NCBI GenBank assembly: GCA_030062745.1
Contig: CP099842.1
Location: forward strand, 22,973,822 to 23,037,821
From: Capitulum mitella
Taxonomy: Eukaryota; Arthropoda; Thecostraca; Pollicipedomorpha; Pollicipedidae
Length of the DNA stretch: 64,000 bases
Direction of reading: 5' to 3'
Shown here: positions 1 through 11,462 of the stretch, one piece after another
Position numbering within the stretch: the first letter of the stretch is position 1
How the letters are laid out: the number at the start of each line of letters is the position of its first letter
Made by a program: the position numbers and the translations under genes
The notes under the pieces: generated by a model
Told to the model about the DNA's origin: nothing
Seen by the model: only the letters and a program-made list of their open reading frames with translations
Database searches by the model: none

Positions 1-24
1 GACGGCAAGATGGATCCTAAGATG

Positions 25-300
25 GATAGAAGGACCCTTGAAGCCCTCCAAAGGCCCCTGGAATCTCAAGAGGCGCCACAACACGGCGAAAGGCCCATGA
101 GACCGCTAAAAGTGTCAGAGAAGTCCCTGAGACGACAGGAACTGGTTCAAAAATGGGTTCATGAAACTGCCTGCGATGCTTCCTGAAACTGCGGAAGTAG
201 CACCTGAGACGTCCCGAGGGACACGTGAAACTGTAAAAGGAACCCAAGACCACTAGAGGCTCCTGACACGGCAGCCGGCCCGAGACCACCAAAAGTGCTT
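25..300. repeat. Diverged minisatellite, unit about 21 bp
   Basis: Blocks of the form CCTGAGAC-n-CnAAAAGG recur irregularly (cctgagacgacagg, catgagaccgctaaaa, cctgagacgtcccgagg, cgtgaaactgtaaaagg). The period is roughly 20-25 bp and the copies are strongly diverged. A 91-residue open frame on the minus strand follows from the repeat and has no recognisable domain. The array may continue beyond the left edge of the window. Confidence 0.4.
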
Positions 301-1539
301 CTGTAAGCGCAAGAGTGAACCTAACCTAAGTTTGCAAAAAAGTCCCCAAAAACTACAAGGGGGCAGAGGGGCTCCCGGACCAGATGCAGGCTCGACATTT
401 CAAATAGCAGGAGGGGCGCAGTCGCCTAAAATCCCACCGTTGTCATATTTTTGCCACTTTATAGGGGAAAAAATGCGAATTTTTTAAATAACGTAAAGGA
501 ATTGAATTGTTTTTGGTTGATTTTGGCGGTAAAATACGCATAATTGCACGAAATATTTCCCCCTGGACTCGTGCAAGTCAACATTTTTCATAAATGAAGA
601 GCAAAAAATGTGGGGGGGGGGGTCGGCCGGAAAAGGGCGAAATCCTGGATCTGCCCTGGCTGGCTGACCAATTTTTCATTGTCGTTTCTATGATCAAGGT
701 CAAAGTTTACACTGATGCCTACTCTGAAAGAACTACGCTGACTTTCAGGTTGTAGCTTTAACATTTGTCTGAGATTTGCTACCGGTGTCGTTAACGGATG
801 GGTTCATGGGTTGACGGTTGAGTGGATATACTTTAGTCGTGCCAAAAAAGAGGCCAAAAATGGCTTAATGGTCAATATATGCACAACTGAAGGTTATTTT
901 CAACTTAAGATATCATTTTTTCCTCGTCCTAAATATGTCCCCAACTGACTTCCGGTAGAAATGATGATCAGATTCGTCATCCCTCAATATTACCGTAAAG
1001 ACTCATTCATACTGCTTATTTCAATATCGGATATTATCAAATGGCAAAATCTCTATCTCTGTGCACAAGCAAAGCCAGTTATCCTTAAAGTCTAATTTTT
1101 TGGTTGTTAGCGGTGTGCAGAAATATGCAAAACAAGCTGGTCCTTTACTGTCTATGTTTAAGAATGTCAGATTGATAATAACCACCCTAAACCAGTCTAA
1201 TAATCTAGTTTCATCCTGAAGTCGCGATGTTTCAAAGATAATTTATCACTGGGTGTAAGAGTGTCAAAAATGCCTGGGGAAAAGGGGTCAGGTTTGGCGA
1301 TGATACCGATCCCACCATGCATATTTCCCATCTGAAGGCACCACACCTCCAGATGTTGTCCAAATGTTATTTAATCTTATTCCTTGCTCCTGCCCGCTAC
1401 GTACGATTCCGTGCTGGGGGGTGGCAGATTCTGCGTCCCCCTGCGACCTCAAGACCGCTGATCCGATTTCCCAGCGGAAAACGACGTTCGATGGCATGCT
1501 GGGAGATCTACATTTCTAAAAAGAAAGCAGAATGAAAAA
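301..1539. other. Non-coding stretch, no gene seen
   Basis: No open frame with recognisable protein content. It holds a poly-G run near 611-622 and a single AGGTCA half-site at about 698. A ctggatctgccctgg motif near 645 resembles the ends of the GGATCCGCC-type inserts seen further right. Confidence 0.6.
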
Positions 1540-2694
1540 TGTGAAAAGAGGGGATGGACAGGGGTCAAAGTATTGGTATAAATAGGAGTGTATTTACCCG
1601 AGCTTCTTGGCCACATTTTATGATTTATTTTATTCTTATTCATGTCATTCTACCAGACAATGATAGGTGTATGAAATTTCTTAGGAAGAGGCCAATTTTT
1701 AAAACTAATAGGCATATCCATGGCACAGAAAAAGTGGTATACGTTTTTCGAAAATCTTAATTTAATCTACAGCATGTCTTGAGTCTGGCGGACTTATTTG
1801 TGTTCGGAAAACATTTCCGTATGCGTCAGATGCCATGTGATATGCATAGGACAATGCCCATAGGCGGATCCAGTCACCAAGAAAAAATGTTTTCTGCATG
1901 GTAAATTGAGTCATATTTCCATGGGAATAAAAAGGTATAAAATACCCCCTCTTTAATTACCCTGAAGCCATCTCTGATTTTTGTTTTCACTGAATATACG
2001 GCATTTGATCGTAGTATGTGTGGATGTAACAAGACCAGTCACACGGATCCAGATGTCCCTTAGGCCCAATGATGTGAACCCCAGAACCAATGCTTGGGGA
2101 CGCCCCTAGCCGAATATGTAAACGAATTATATTCGTAAATTAGGGTCATTATGTCTGTATCACACTGTAGCTTTGTTTTATTCATGCAATAAGTCATACA
2201 TTCATAGAAATATGAAAATGTAGATATCCCCTTTGCATGCATCTAGATCCGCCACTGACCAACATTTCACTGAAAAATGTTTGAAAAAACGTCTCGGAAA
2301 GTGGAGGTGTCAAAGGCAATTTTGAAGTCGATTCTTTCCACGCATCGTCATAGGGTTAGTGTCCATCATGCTCGGAAAGTGAGGGTGTCATAACACCCAT
2401 GGACCCCCTCCCCATTCCTACGCCTATATTGTAAACGGCGTCAAGAAAGTACATAGCCACGTCGAAACGCGCCAATTTCCAGACAGCGCGATATTTCTCA
2501 AACATGCCTCTTTAAAAGGTGTCCTGAGACTGCGTCTGGAGGCGGAAATTTTTTAAAGTTTCGTCACAGCGTATAAAAAAACACATTTAGGGCATGTCAC
2601 CAAGTGTCGTGAAACAGTTCCCAGAACCCTGGGAATGGCAAACGAAAAACGGAAGCTGCGAAATCTTCCCCCCCCCCGCATGGAATAAGGTTAA
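1540..2694 (-). repeat. TTAA-family repeat, copy A
   Basis: This segment is homologous, in inverted orientation, to 6101-7140 over almost its full length. Matching blocks include ggtaaattgagt, aatatttctcaaacatg, caagaaagtacat and tcaccaagt-tcgtgaa. Its right boundary reads ggaataagg followed by TTAA at 2691-2694, the same terminus (TTAA-CC-TATTCC on the other strand) as the complete member at 20273-21483. Reading inward from that end it shares about 130 bp with that member (TTTTTCGTTTGCCA, ACGACACTTGGTGAC, GCTGTGAC), then diverges. No transposase is encoded, so it would be non-autonomous. The left boundary is approximate. Confidence 0.7.
1863..2253. mobile_element. Possible nested MITE bounded by GGCGGATCCAG / CTAGATCCGCC
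   Basis: Inside copy A, short inverted motifs ggcggatccag (1863-1873) and ctagatccgcc (2243-2253) bracket about 390 bp. The other copy has the corresponding motifs at the same relative places (6468 and 6837). The ends resemble hAT-type MITE termini, but no target-site duplication was established. The segment could equally be an integral part of the larger repeat. Confidence 0.35.
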
Positions 2695-3149
2695 GGCCAG
2701 TGGCATAGGTCATTTTCAGTTTCCAGCTTAAGGGTGGCCAAGCCCAAAATATTGAGAGGGGCCATGACCTCCTGCCTCCCCCCGGCACTAGTGCATTGAC
2801 CTGTGATAACTTTGATTACATCCGAGACTTTTATTTAAAAAAGACGCTTAAATACCTTACATTGCTAATCTGAAGCAGACAGTAAATATCCCTGGCATTC
2901 AGTGTTTGTGCCATCATGATGTCGATATCCCAGATACCTTTGCTTGGGCTCATCACTTCAAAATCTTTTGAAATCCTGAGCATCCCCAGTATAAGATACT
3001 TGTTAGGTAGGCGCATAGCTGTCCTTATGAATAACATTTCTTCAGCGTACTTGACCCCAGTTAGCAAAACTGAGAAATACAATACTTTAGACCATATAAT
3101 CCCTCGACAAAGAGCTGAAACAAAGGCTGGTGATCTCAACAAAGCCCTG
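2695..3149. other. Non-coding stretch, no gene seen
   Basis: Unique-looking sequence between the TTAA-family repeat and the SINE. The 162-residue open frame that crosses it reads into the (AT)n tract as an Ile-Tyr polymer and has no family features in its first half. Confidence 0.5.
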
Positions 3150-3319
3150 CCGGCCGCCGTCATAGCTTGTTGGATAGCCGGACAACGAACTGCAATGTGT
3201 GGCAAGCACTGGGTTCAAGTCCAAGAATGGGAACCTCCTACTGGATCTGAACCCGGATGGGTCAGTCGGTCACGTAACTGCTTTGTCGTGGAGTTGGACG
3301 TTATAACAAAGGTCCATAG

Positions 3320-3323
<4 letters not shown>
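3150..3323 (+). mobile_element. tRNA-derived SINE
   Basis: A box-A-like element (tagcttgttgg, 3163-3173; consensus TRGCNNAGTNGG) is followed after 37 bp by a box-B-like element (gggttcaagtcc, 3211-3222; consensus GGTTCGANTCC with one change). This is the internal RNA polymerase III promoter arrangement. Around the boxes the sequence does not fold as an intact tRNA: the T stem is imperfect and no paired acceptor is visible. The body runs on for about 100 bp and ends in a pure (AT)n tract, as SINE 3' ends often do. I therefore call a tRNA-derived SINE rather than a tRNA gene. The left end is approximate. Confidence 0.55.

Positions 3324-3402
<79 letters not shown>
3324..3402. repeat. (AT)n microsatellite
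   Basis: About 39 uninterrupted AT units form the 3' tail of the SINE-like body. It produces long Ile-Tyr open frames on both strands, which are artefacts. Confidence 0.97.
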
Positions 3403-3404
<2 letters not shown>

Positions 3405-4196
3405 CACATGGAGAATTACAAAAATGGCACGTATCAACGCTCAAGATTTTCGCCGCTTTACATTGTCCGAACTGGCTTTGGTCAGCCAGCCGAAGCAAGC
3501 TGTAACCGCAGAATCGTCTCATATGGACTGTTACTTGAGACGGGTCGGTTGAGTCTCATGGAAATCTTGACTTCCGCGCGACTTCGGCAGTCTGTCGCCA
3601 AGCGCCGGCAGGGAGAAGGACAGAATAGACAATGAAAGATAAATGGCAGCCACTTATGGCTCTGGGGCGGCGAGGTACGTTTCCAACGACGCCTCGTTTC
3701 ATCAATCGCACTGCTTACCTTATCTGCTTAATCTTCTCTGTGATCTTATCCAAGGTTCATTTCAGAACTAGATTAAGCTTGTTAGAACCCATTAGATGAA
3801 ACAGTCGTTGACGTCCAAAAGCTGTACGGTACTGACACATATAACAGCATGCATAATGTAACTTTCGAGGTAATGCTGATCAGGCACTTAGCCAAGGGCG
3901 GGGGGGGCCCATGGTAGCCTTCCTCCCCTCCCCCGAGCAAGCGGTCTTCAGTACATATATGACGATTTTGCACGAATACGGGAGAGTGATCATACATATG
4001 TACACATTATATGCATTCTTGTGGGTTAAATGTGAGATCAGTTAAAACTCGCGATGGATATGACAAAATATGACATTCCCTCCCCCCTGAGAAGAATCCT
4101 GGCTACGTGTCTGCAGCTGATGCAGGTGGCGCCAACCACCAAAGAACGGGCTTGAACACATGGCGCCACCTACACCAATCCAGATGAACGCATGAA
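3403..4196. other. Non-coding stretch, no gene seen
   Basis: No recognisable protein or RNA. Contains poly-G/C runs near 3899-3908 and 3925-3935. Confidence 0.55.
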
Positions 4197-4315
4197 ACTT
4201 TCGACTTTCGGAGTTCTGGCTGTCGAAGTTCGAGCGTCGGAGTTTTGGTGCCCGGAGTTCTGGCAGTCGAAATTCTGGCTGTTGAAGCTCTGAAAGCCGA
4301 AGTTCAAGCAGTTAC
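4197..4315. repeat. 15-bp minisatellite, first block
   Basis: Seven to eight diverged copies of a 15-bp unit close to TTCTGGCAGTCGAAG. The unit is a multiple of three, so the minus-strand frame at 4170-4388 reads as a pentapeptide series (NSGHQ, NSDAR, TSTAR and similar). I see no evidence that it is translated. Confidence 0.75.
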
Positions 4316-4408
4316 AGTTACATTGGTGAAGAACTGGGATACAGTTTGGTGTGAAAGAATGAATTTCGTCTGGTATTGAAAGCTCCACGTCAAGGATCTA
4401 CAAAGTCA

Positions 4409-4515
4409 TGAGCGTCGGAGTTCTGCTAGTCGAAGTTCTGGCAGTCAGACTGGTAGATGTGGAGGTTCGGGAGTCGAAGTCCTGGCAGTCAAAGTTATGA
4501 ACGTTGGAGTTCTGA
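4409..4515. repeat. 15-bp minisatellite, second block
   Basis: The same 15-bp unit (gagttctgctagtcgaa, gttctggcagtc, gggagtcgaagtcctggcagtc) resumes after about 90 bp of unrelated sequence, with one interrupted stretch. It is probably the same ancestral array split by decay or insertion. Confidence 0.65.
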
Positions 4516-6100
4516 GCTAACCCCGCCGGGCCAGCCTCCGGATCCACCTTCGCAGGACTGGGGGTTCATGAGAGCCCCGACCCTCAAATTCTCAAGAACT
4601 TCAAGTCCCACCGAAAAGTAAAAACATCGTTGTCAAAACGTCGAAAACCACTCATTTTTCCAATAAGGTCAGTTAAGGGATCTAGGGACCATTCCATGTC
4701 AGATAACCCTGTTGACATTTGTGGCAAAAGACTTTGATAATCAAGGCTTGTACGTGGCTACAAATGAGTGAGCAGTAGATAGAAGGTCTAATTTACTGCA
4801 TGGACAGAAAAAAGGATCCGAGGTCGAAAATAAACATTTAAACTAGCACCAACTGGGTTATTTCGCCACCTTCCATTGACTGGGGGCAGGGAGAGGGGCG
4901 TTTGACGCCCTTTCCTCCTTTTTTTATCTCGAGAACCAATCGTCCGATTCGGCCGATTTAAACGCCAAACAGCACTGACCCTTGCGGGCCTGTGACATAT
5001 ATATTTGATTTCTTTTGATCACTGATGACTCCACAGGTCAACAGGGCTGTAGGATATTATACAGTTCGGGGGCTGCAGCCCCTCCCAACTTGCAGCTCAG
5101 TCCCCACACTGGCAGCCAGCGCTCCAACTTTTCAAAAATAAGGTGGCCTAAACCCGGGGAGAAATCAGTATTTGAGGATACCCTAGGTTGATCCACCTAG
5201 GGCTGAGCCCCCGAATTGATTTCGTGGTCCTAAACACCTGCAGGTCAAGTGGCAATATGCTCTTTGCAGTCTAATCTCATGTTCTAGGGGCTAACTGACC
5301 CAAACTCATAAAAAGTCAAGGTCAAAGGTTGGGTCGAATTTGACCTCCGTTATGAAGCGTCTTGCAGTGCATGTTTCCTGGTCCATTTGACACGTAGATG
5401 CTAAAAAAAGACTGTTTTGAAGAGTCTTTAGGAAAAAGACCTTGAAATGACGCCACCTATTATCGTCCTCGTGCAACATTGCAACATTTTGTGGTTTCAA
5501 ACTCGGCACATAACGAGCACGCCAGTGAGCTCCACCTGACATCTCTGGATGAGATGTCAGGTTCAGTGAGTTTGTCCCGTGATGTACACTGTTACGGAAT
5601 GGTACACAATATTGCAAAGGCCGATGTCTCTACACCGGTCATCCAGAATGTCAAACAGACGCCACTGGTCTATTTGTTTAGCTGAAATCCGCGTAAAACC
5701 ACGAAAGGCCAAACAACCGAAATGCATCGCAAAGGTGCAGGAAACTGCTGCGTAAGTTGGACTTGCAGTTTGTTGCAAGAAAATTCACAAGTCTATCTGG
5801 CCGTAGACAAAAATATTTTCTCACAGTACCCGGAAACCCAAAAATAAATATTTGACCCAACATGACCTAGCATGAGGTTAAAGAAGCTCAATATTCATGT
5901 TTCAGGTTATTCCGGAATGCAGTGCAAGCCACATTCACCATAAATTGTAAAAGCAACGACAATACAACAGTGAAATAAAACTGAACATCGAATCGCAAAA
6001 CGTGGTCGTTTTTATGATGTCATTAAGACAAGATCTAAGATAGCTTCATTTCCAAATTTTTGTCAGTATGTGTACGACTAATGTAAGAATAGGACCGAAA
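4516..6100. other. Non-coding stretch with scattered AGGTCA sites
   Basis: No protein recognised. Half-sites of the form caaggtcaaagg occur near 5318-5330. A perfect hairpin is annotated separately at 5534-5562. Confidence 0.5.
5534..5562. repeat. Perfect 12-bp inverted repeat (hairpin)
   Basis: Arms acctgacatctc and gagatgtcaggt pair perfectly around the 5-nt spacer tggat. No adjacent gene explains it. Confidence 0.85.
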
Positions 6101-7140
6101 GCTTAAGGACACTGCGCTAATTTGGTGGGGAAATATCTACGAATGCGCCGGGGGAGGTTCCCTTCCGATTTTCGCTCGTCATTCTAGGAGTTTTGGGAGT
6201 CGCTTCACGAAACTTGGTGACTTTCCTAAATATGATTTTCACATCTTGTTACAGCATTGCAGTCATGCACCTCTTCCATAGGCTGTCCCAGGACATGTTT
6301 TTGAGAGACATGTTTGAGAAATATTGCGCTTTCTGGATATCACACACTTCGACGTGGTCATGTACTTTCTTGATGACCTTCATAATGCCGCGGACAGTTC
6401 AAATGATCGACATGTTTGCAATTTGCACACTTTCAGGCATTTTTAAGAAAAAAAGATGTTGGTTAATGGTGGATCCAGGGGCTTGTAAGAGGGGTATTTA
6501 TATGTTCTTATTCCTTTGATTCTATGCCTTATAGTTTGAATAAACAAAGGTAACGTATGGTACAGACATACTTATCCTAATTTATCCATATAATGCACCT
6601 ATATTGCTGTCAGAGGAGTCTCCAGGCATCAGCTTTTCAAACGTCTTAATCTATGTGACTGGTTTTGTTAGGTCCACATATAGTACTATAAAATGCCTCA
6701 TATTTCAGCGCAAATAAGGATCAGGCGGCTCCAGGGCAATGTAAAATAGAGATATTTTGTATCTTCTTATTCCTGGGAAACTAAGACTCAATTTACCATC
6801 TAGGAAGTTGCCCCACTTTCTGGCAACTGGATCCGCCTATTGACATTTGTCATATGTATATAATATGGCATGTGACACGGGCAGAAATATTTTTCAAGCA
6901 CAGATAAGCTCTCTAGACTGAAGATGTGTTCTAGAATGAAATAACATTTCCCAAAAACGTATATCCCTTTCTAAATGTCCTGGATACGCCTATCAATTTT
7001 GAAAATCGACGTCTTCATAATATACATGATAGATTAGTAAATTTTTGGTATCATGGCATAAATAAAAACGCAATCGGTCAGAAATGTGGTCAGAAAGCTC
7101 GTATAGGTAAACCCCTATTGTTACCCACATTTCACCCCCT
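6101..7140 (+). repeat. TTAA-family repeat, copy B
   Basis: Inverted homologue of copy A at 1540-2694. It begins near gctTTAAgg-like sequence at about 6099-6104. The first 130 bp carry the family block cacgaaacttggtgac, followed by homology to copy A through ggtcagaaagctcgtataggtaaac at about 7083-7107. A nested GGATCC-bounded segment occupies 6468-6837. The terminal TTAACCCTATTCC motif is degraded in this copy and the right end is approximate. It encodes nothing recognisable. Confidence 0.65.
6468..6837. mobile_element. Possible nested MITE, second copy
   Basis: Inverted motifs ggtggatccag (6468-6478) and ctggatccgcc (6827-6837) bracket 370 bp, at the same position as in copy A. It was therefore present before the two larger repeats separated. 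Confidence 0.35.
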
Positions 7141-8239
7141 ATGCCGGGATCCCGACGGAAAGCGAGTTATCCTCGTTTTGCGTTGGATTCTAACCTGACC
7201 AGGCTAAGTATTGCATCACCTGGGCACTGCTTTGCTTCGAAGGGACACGACCTTTCCGAGAAGACGCAAGGACCCGTCCAGGACAACGAGGGATTGTCAT
7301 AGGGACAACATATAACATAAAACATAGGGACAACCTGCAGTTCATCCGGATCCTGGCACGTGTCTGTGCCTGTCCCCTCTTTCCCAAATTTTCAACATGC
7401 CATGGTTTACAAAGCAAGTCTTGCTACAGGCTATCGAACACCGTCTTTCGCCAGGAAAAAGGGCCAATAGTTTTCAAGATCACAGGAGGAAGGCGGCAAG
7501 ATCCCCCCCAGTACAGAATCGTACGTAGTGAGCAGGAGCACAAAAAAGGGTTAACACCTAACAAGGTCAACATAGATCAAGGTACTGACGTCCATATATC
7601 GAGCGTTTCTGGTGCCCGTCACATCATCTGGCGCTTTACCATTGATAATGATCAGACACGGCACGGCATGACATTCTGCAACATCGGTTCATGTAATATC
7701 CATTCCATTCCATGAAATCAGAGTCACAAAGCATTTATTCACTTATGCCACACAAATGCCGGGCAGCGGGCACAACCGCGTTGTAAAAGCGTTATTTGGC
7801 AGGACGTTCTTTCAGCGATGGCAAAGCTTTTTATCTTGGCGACCAAAAATAAGAGAGCTGAAACACTACAAATTGTGTACAAAAACGACATGGGTGCAGG
7901 TGCTTCTTCGACAAACTTCTTGACGCTCGGCCGAGTCAAGCGATGACCACGGCCGTTCACTGCTTGCCGCGGAGCCCTCACCTGGTCCAGACTGGCCGCC
8001 AACGTCTGCTGTTGCTGCACGCCTCCACTTGTGCGGCAGGTTCATTTGAGATCTCGTCCAGGACGTCTCGAATGGCTTTCCCGTTAGCCACTACAGAGGT
8101 CAGCGCCGACTCGGAGCATATCCGGCGTGTGGCGCCGAACTAGGCCCTAATTTATAGGATCAAACTGCTGACGTACAGGCTGCCTGATCTTCGCTCAGTG
8201 CTCGGTCGTTGGGAGTCCACTGAACCGTGGGAGCCTCCC
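7141..8239. other. Non-coding stretch, no gene seen
   Basis: Several overlapping short open frames (7739-8143) have no family signature and no shared frame. I see nothing else. Confidence 0.5.
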
Positions 8240-8737
8240 ACAGAGGTGTCTCGGAGAATTTCAGAGACCGGTGTGGACCGGGAACCAACCATCCCACAGC
8301 CAGGGCCGGTCCAGGCCCAACTTTTTGAGCGTCGTCAATGAGAAAATGAAGCATTATAGGCAACGTCCCCACTGCCGGCCCAGTTTGGGACTTGTTGAAT
8401 CCAAACCGGACTTTTGGCTGGGCCTGCCGGGCTCTGGTTTTGACATCACTTCCTCCCATCCATACATAGGATGCGAGAAGGAACGTAGACACTCCCCTGA
8501 GTCAAGTGATCTACATTCTACGCCAGTGGTGTCAAAACCATGGCCCGACAGGCCGAGCCAAATGCTCGGTTTGGGCCTATCTGGTCCCAAACCGCGCCGA
8601 TTGTGGAAAATTTGCCCAGATTTCTGTATTTTTCATTGATACCCGTAAAAAATTGGGCCTAGGCCGAGGCTCGTATTGGATGGTTGGTCGCCGTCTTCAC
8701 CTGTCCCGGAAATTCTCCAAGATTGACACCTCTAGTG
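8240..8737. mobile_element. Foldback / long-inverted-repeat element, about 0.5 kb
   Basis: The left arm (about 8240-8455) and right arm (about 8520-8737) are diverged inverted copies separated by about 65 bp. Paired blocks, left against reverse complement of right: agaggtgtc, ggagaatttc, accaaccatcc, aggcccaa-tttttt, caatgaaaa, and ggcctgccgggctctgg against ggcctgtcgggccatgg, plus gttttgaca. No transposase is present, so it is a foldback/MITE-like element. The apparent open frames here arise from the palindrome. Confidence 0.75.
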
Positions 8738-10560
8738 CACACTAGCTATTTTGCAATTTGCGGAGAAAAAGGGGGGGGGGAGTCTGGCAATGGAAAAACT
8801 GGCGTTCTCCCGAACGAAAATTTTGGCAGTTCTTCTGTGTGCAAATCAAGTATGTCAATAGCCATCTGGTTTTGCCTTCTGGTACTTCACAAAATCGGTT
8901 ATAAAAGAAACATATAAAAACGGACAAGAAAACATAATGTGCGTACCTGTCTCCGAATGGCGGCTTCTGAACGTCTTAGGAAGACCATAAGAAGTTTGAG
9001 TTTAAAGTTGTTTAGAAACGAGATATGGTACATTCGAATTTAGTGGTCATGATATGGGGATGGCAGTGGTTTAAACTATCTTAAATTGAATGGTGTCTGA
9101 TGGCACAAATGACACAAGACACAATTGTATGTGAAACATGTGTTGCTTTGTTTTTGCTGATTCTCTCGTGGTTTTTTCTTTGAACACATGGAAAGTTGTA
9201 CGGAATGTTAACGTGACGTGGTTATTACTGCATTAGCGGCCTAAGACAGCCAATATGTAAAAATGTACATTGCCAGATAGCAGATTACCTAAATCCCAGT
9301 CTGTTAACAATCGCACAGGAATGACAGACATCCTGGGGGCAGCCAAACAGGAATCCTTTCTCAGAGCTTGAGCAACGTTATGCTGAAATGCGGAGCACTA
9401 AGTTTCGAATCACTTGGTTGCCTGGATTTACAGCATTGTCTGCGTCTTGTTCTTCGTAACATATGTTTGAAATCCATCTTAATCACTATAAAAAGTAAAC
9501 AGTGTTTCCAGACCCCCTTAAGAAGTCCTGTCTATGTGGCACCTGCTTTTTCTAGATGGTGCTATTTTTAGGTGGTGCTCGAGCACCGCCTGAGACATAC
9601 AAAACTCCGCATGTGCCTGACCCCAGGTCACAAGTCAAAAGACACATTGATGGGTGCAAAGAACATGAGAAGAACCGGGCCGTATGTCCAAGCTTCAAAA
9701 CCGCGAAACCAGACCCGCAATTTCAACAGCAAACGACAAAAAACGCTCAGTTGGCCAAACACTCAGTTGACCTAAGGTCAATAAACTAAGCATTTCCAAT
9801 GAATTCGAGACAGCAGTATTTTATTATTTGTTATGTTCCACAAACGTGGCAAGTTTCATGCCAATCGATACGTTTTACTAGACGCTATCCCACTTTAATT
9901 TTTTTGGAGCATGGTCGTACTTCTCTAGGTCAAGGGCTCTCGGTGATCCGACCTTTATGACTTGACACGAGGTGTAAAAATGATGCACGAAAAGGTACCC
10001 TTAGTTCACATTTCTGCGTTCTTTTGTCTTTGTGCTATCCTCAGAAAACCGTAGGGGTTTCTCATGAGCCCTTAGCCTGGCGTAGATAAAGCTTGCATAT
10101 CTCCGGATGGAAAATAATGAAATAGATTGATAAACATCCTTTTCTGCTGCGAAATGAATAATGGGGAAATAATGATCCAAGCAACAAAGAAGGCTTCTCT
10201 CATCATGTGCCCCGCTCCACTTGCGATGCGGTGATAGAACAAGGGGGTGATCAGGAGGAACTGATACAAAGTATGGTTATAAGGGCAACATAAACAAACA
10301 AACAAGAGTGTCTGCTACGTGTGCTGTGGTGTACGCATTGGGGCATTTCCTACGTCATCTAATCTGGAACTTTCACGTTTCATGTTCTTTTCTACAGGCC
10401 TTAGACCATTTCCCATCAGCCGCCTTCGGCGATTGAAATGTAATTACCCCTTCACCAAGAGGTGAGACTTCAGCCGGCAATTTTTTTTTTTAGATCGAGC
10501 CGAGAACTGTATCTAGGCTGACGGCCTTCCATGGATTCTAATACAGGCTCAAAAACGAAG
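8738..10560. other. Non-coding stretch, no gene seen
   Basis: A poly-G run sits at about 8770-8780. A perfect 14-bp palindrome, ggtgctcgagcacc, lies near 9575. Phrases such as caagtttcatgccaatcg (about 9850) resemble fragments of old dispersed repeats. No protein recognised. Confidence 0.5.
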
Positions 10561-11462
10561 TCTCAGCGCGTCCTGCCGTGTCTGCTTGTTGCACGCCACC
10601 CACTGCTGAAGGAATCCGGAGGATTAAGGATTTTCCCGACAAACAACCCAAGGCCCACATTAGACTCGCCTCAGAACAGCTCGGGATGTCCTTCGGTAGG
10701 ATCTGGAGAAACCTGAGGAAGAAGCTGAACTAGAAGTCGTATCAGCCTGACCTCGCCCAGATCCTCTCACCTGCCAACGAGGAGCCCAAACTGGCAGCGT
10801 GCATGTTCTGGGTGACCCATTAAGAGGATTGCTTCAAGAGATTCCTGTGGAGTGATGGGAAATGGTTTGTGCTCCATCATGCTCCCAGCCGTAAAAATTA
10901 TGTAATCTGGGTCCCGGAGAACCCAGATTACATAATTACATAATGAAAAGAAGAAAAGCGCACTACTGTGAAGTGCAAGGAGGCGCACGAAAGAAAGTGA
11001 TGATCTAGGTAGTAATAATGGACGGCAAGTGTCTCCCGGTGCACTGGTTGGAGGGACCGGTTGGAGATCCAGTCTACCTGGGGATGTTGCAGACGTTGGT
11101 GCGGCCAGCTATGCGAAGATTGGCCACTCGCCGCCAGCACTGGTTGCCATGAGATGTTGCATCACCTCATGTGACATGGCAGTCAGGGAATTCCTAAGCT
11201 CGGAGTTTGGAGACTGAATCATCCTTCGCAACTCTCAACACCACTAGCCCCTAGAGCCCAGACCTTTCCTTTCTGGACTTTAGCTTGGTCACAGGCCATG
11301 GCATACGTGGTCGGATGGGGGCCAAAGACCATCCCCGAACATCCCCGATGGTGACGGAGGACTTTACTGCCAACATGAAGGAGGAGGCGCTGCGGAAGAT
11401 GGCCAGACACGCTAAATACAGGGTTGAGCTCTGTGGTCAGAGAGAGGCGCCCACTTCGAGCT
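10561..11462 (+). pseudogene. DDE_3-type (Tc1/mariner superfamily) transposase pseudogene
   Basis: Read across frames, the plus strand gives a recognisable DDE_3-type transposase with stops and frameshifts. In order: an N-terminal helix-turn-helix piece (HIRLASEQLGMSFGRIWRNL, about 10654-10713), a linker (DLAQILSP), the first catalytic block (FLWSDGKWFVLHHAP, about 10837-10884, then VIWVPENPDY), a central block (MDGKCLPVHWLEG, RLATRRQHW, DVASPHVT), and the last catalytic block (SPDLSFLDF) followed by the family's usual C-terminal tail (RKMARHAKYRVELC). Such proteins cut and paste DNA through three acidic residues. Here WSDE has become WSDG, and I count at least four in-frame stops plus frameshifts near 10960-11010 and 11215. 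No terminal inverted repeats were found. Family assignment is by pattern recognition and is firm; subfamily is not. Confidence 0.85.
10896..10937. repeat. Perfect 17-bp inverted repeat inside the transposase pseudogene
   Basis: Arms at 10896-10912 and 10921-10937 are exact reverse complements around an 8-nt spacer. The right arm lies where the coding match to the transposase ends (after ENPDY), so it is probably a local inverted duplication made during decay. Confidence 0.9.

Noticed and set aside
2916-3522. Frames of 162 and 73 residues ending or starting in Ile-Tyr repeats
   Set aside because: They read through the (AT)n microsatellite and have no family features outside it.
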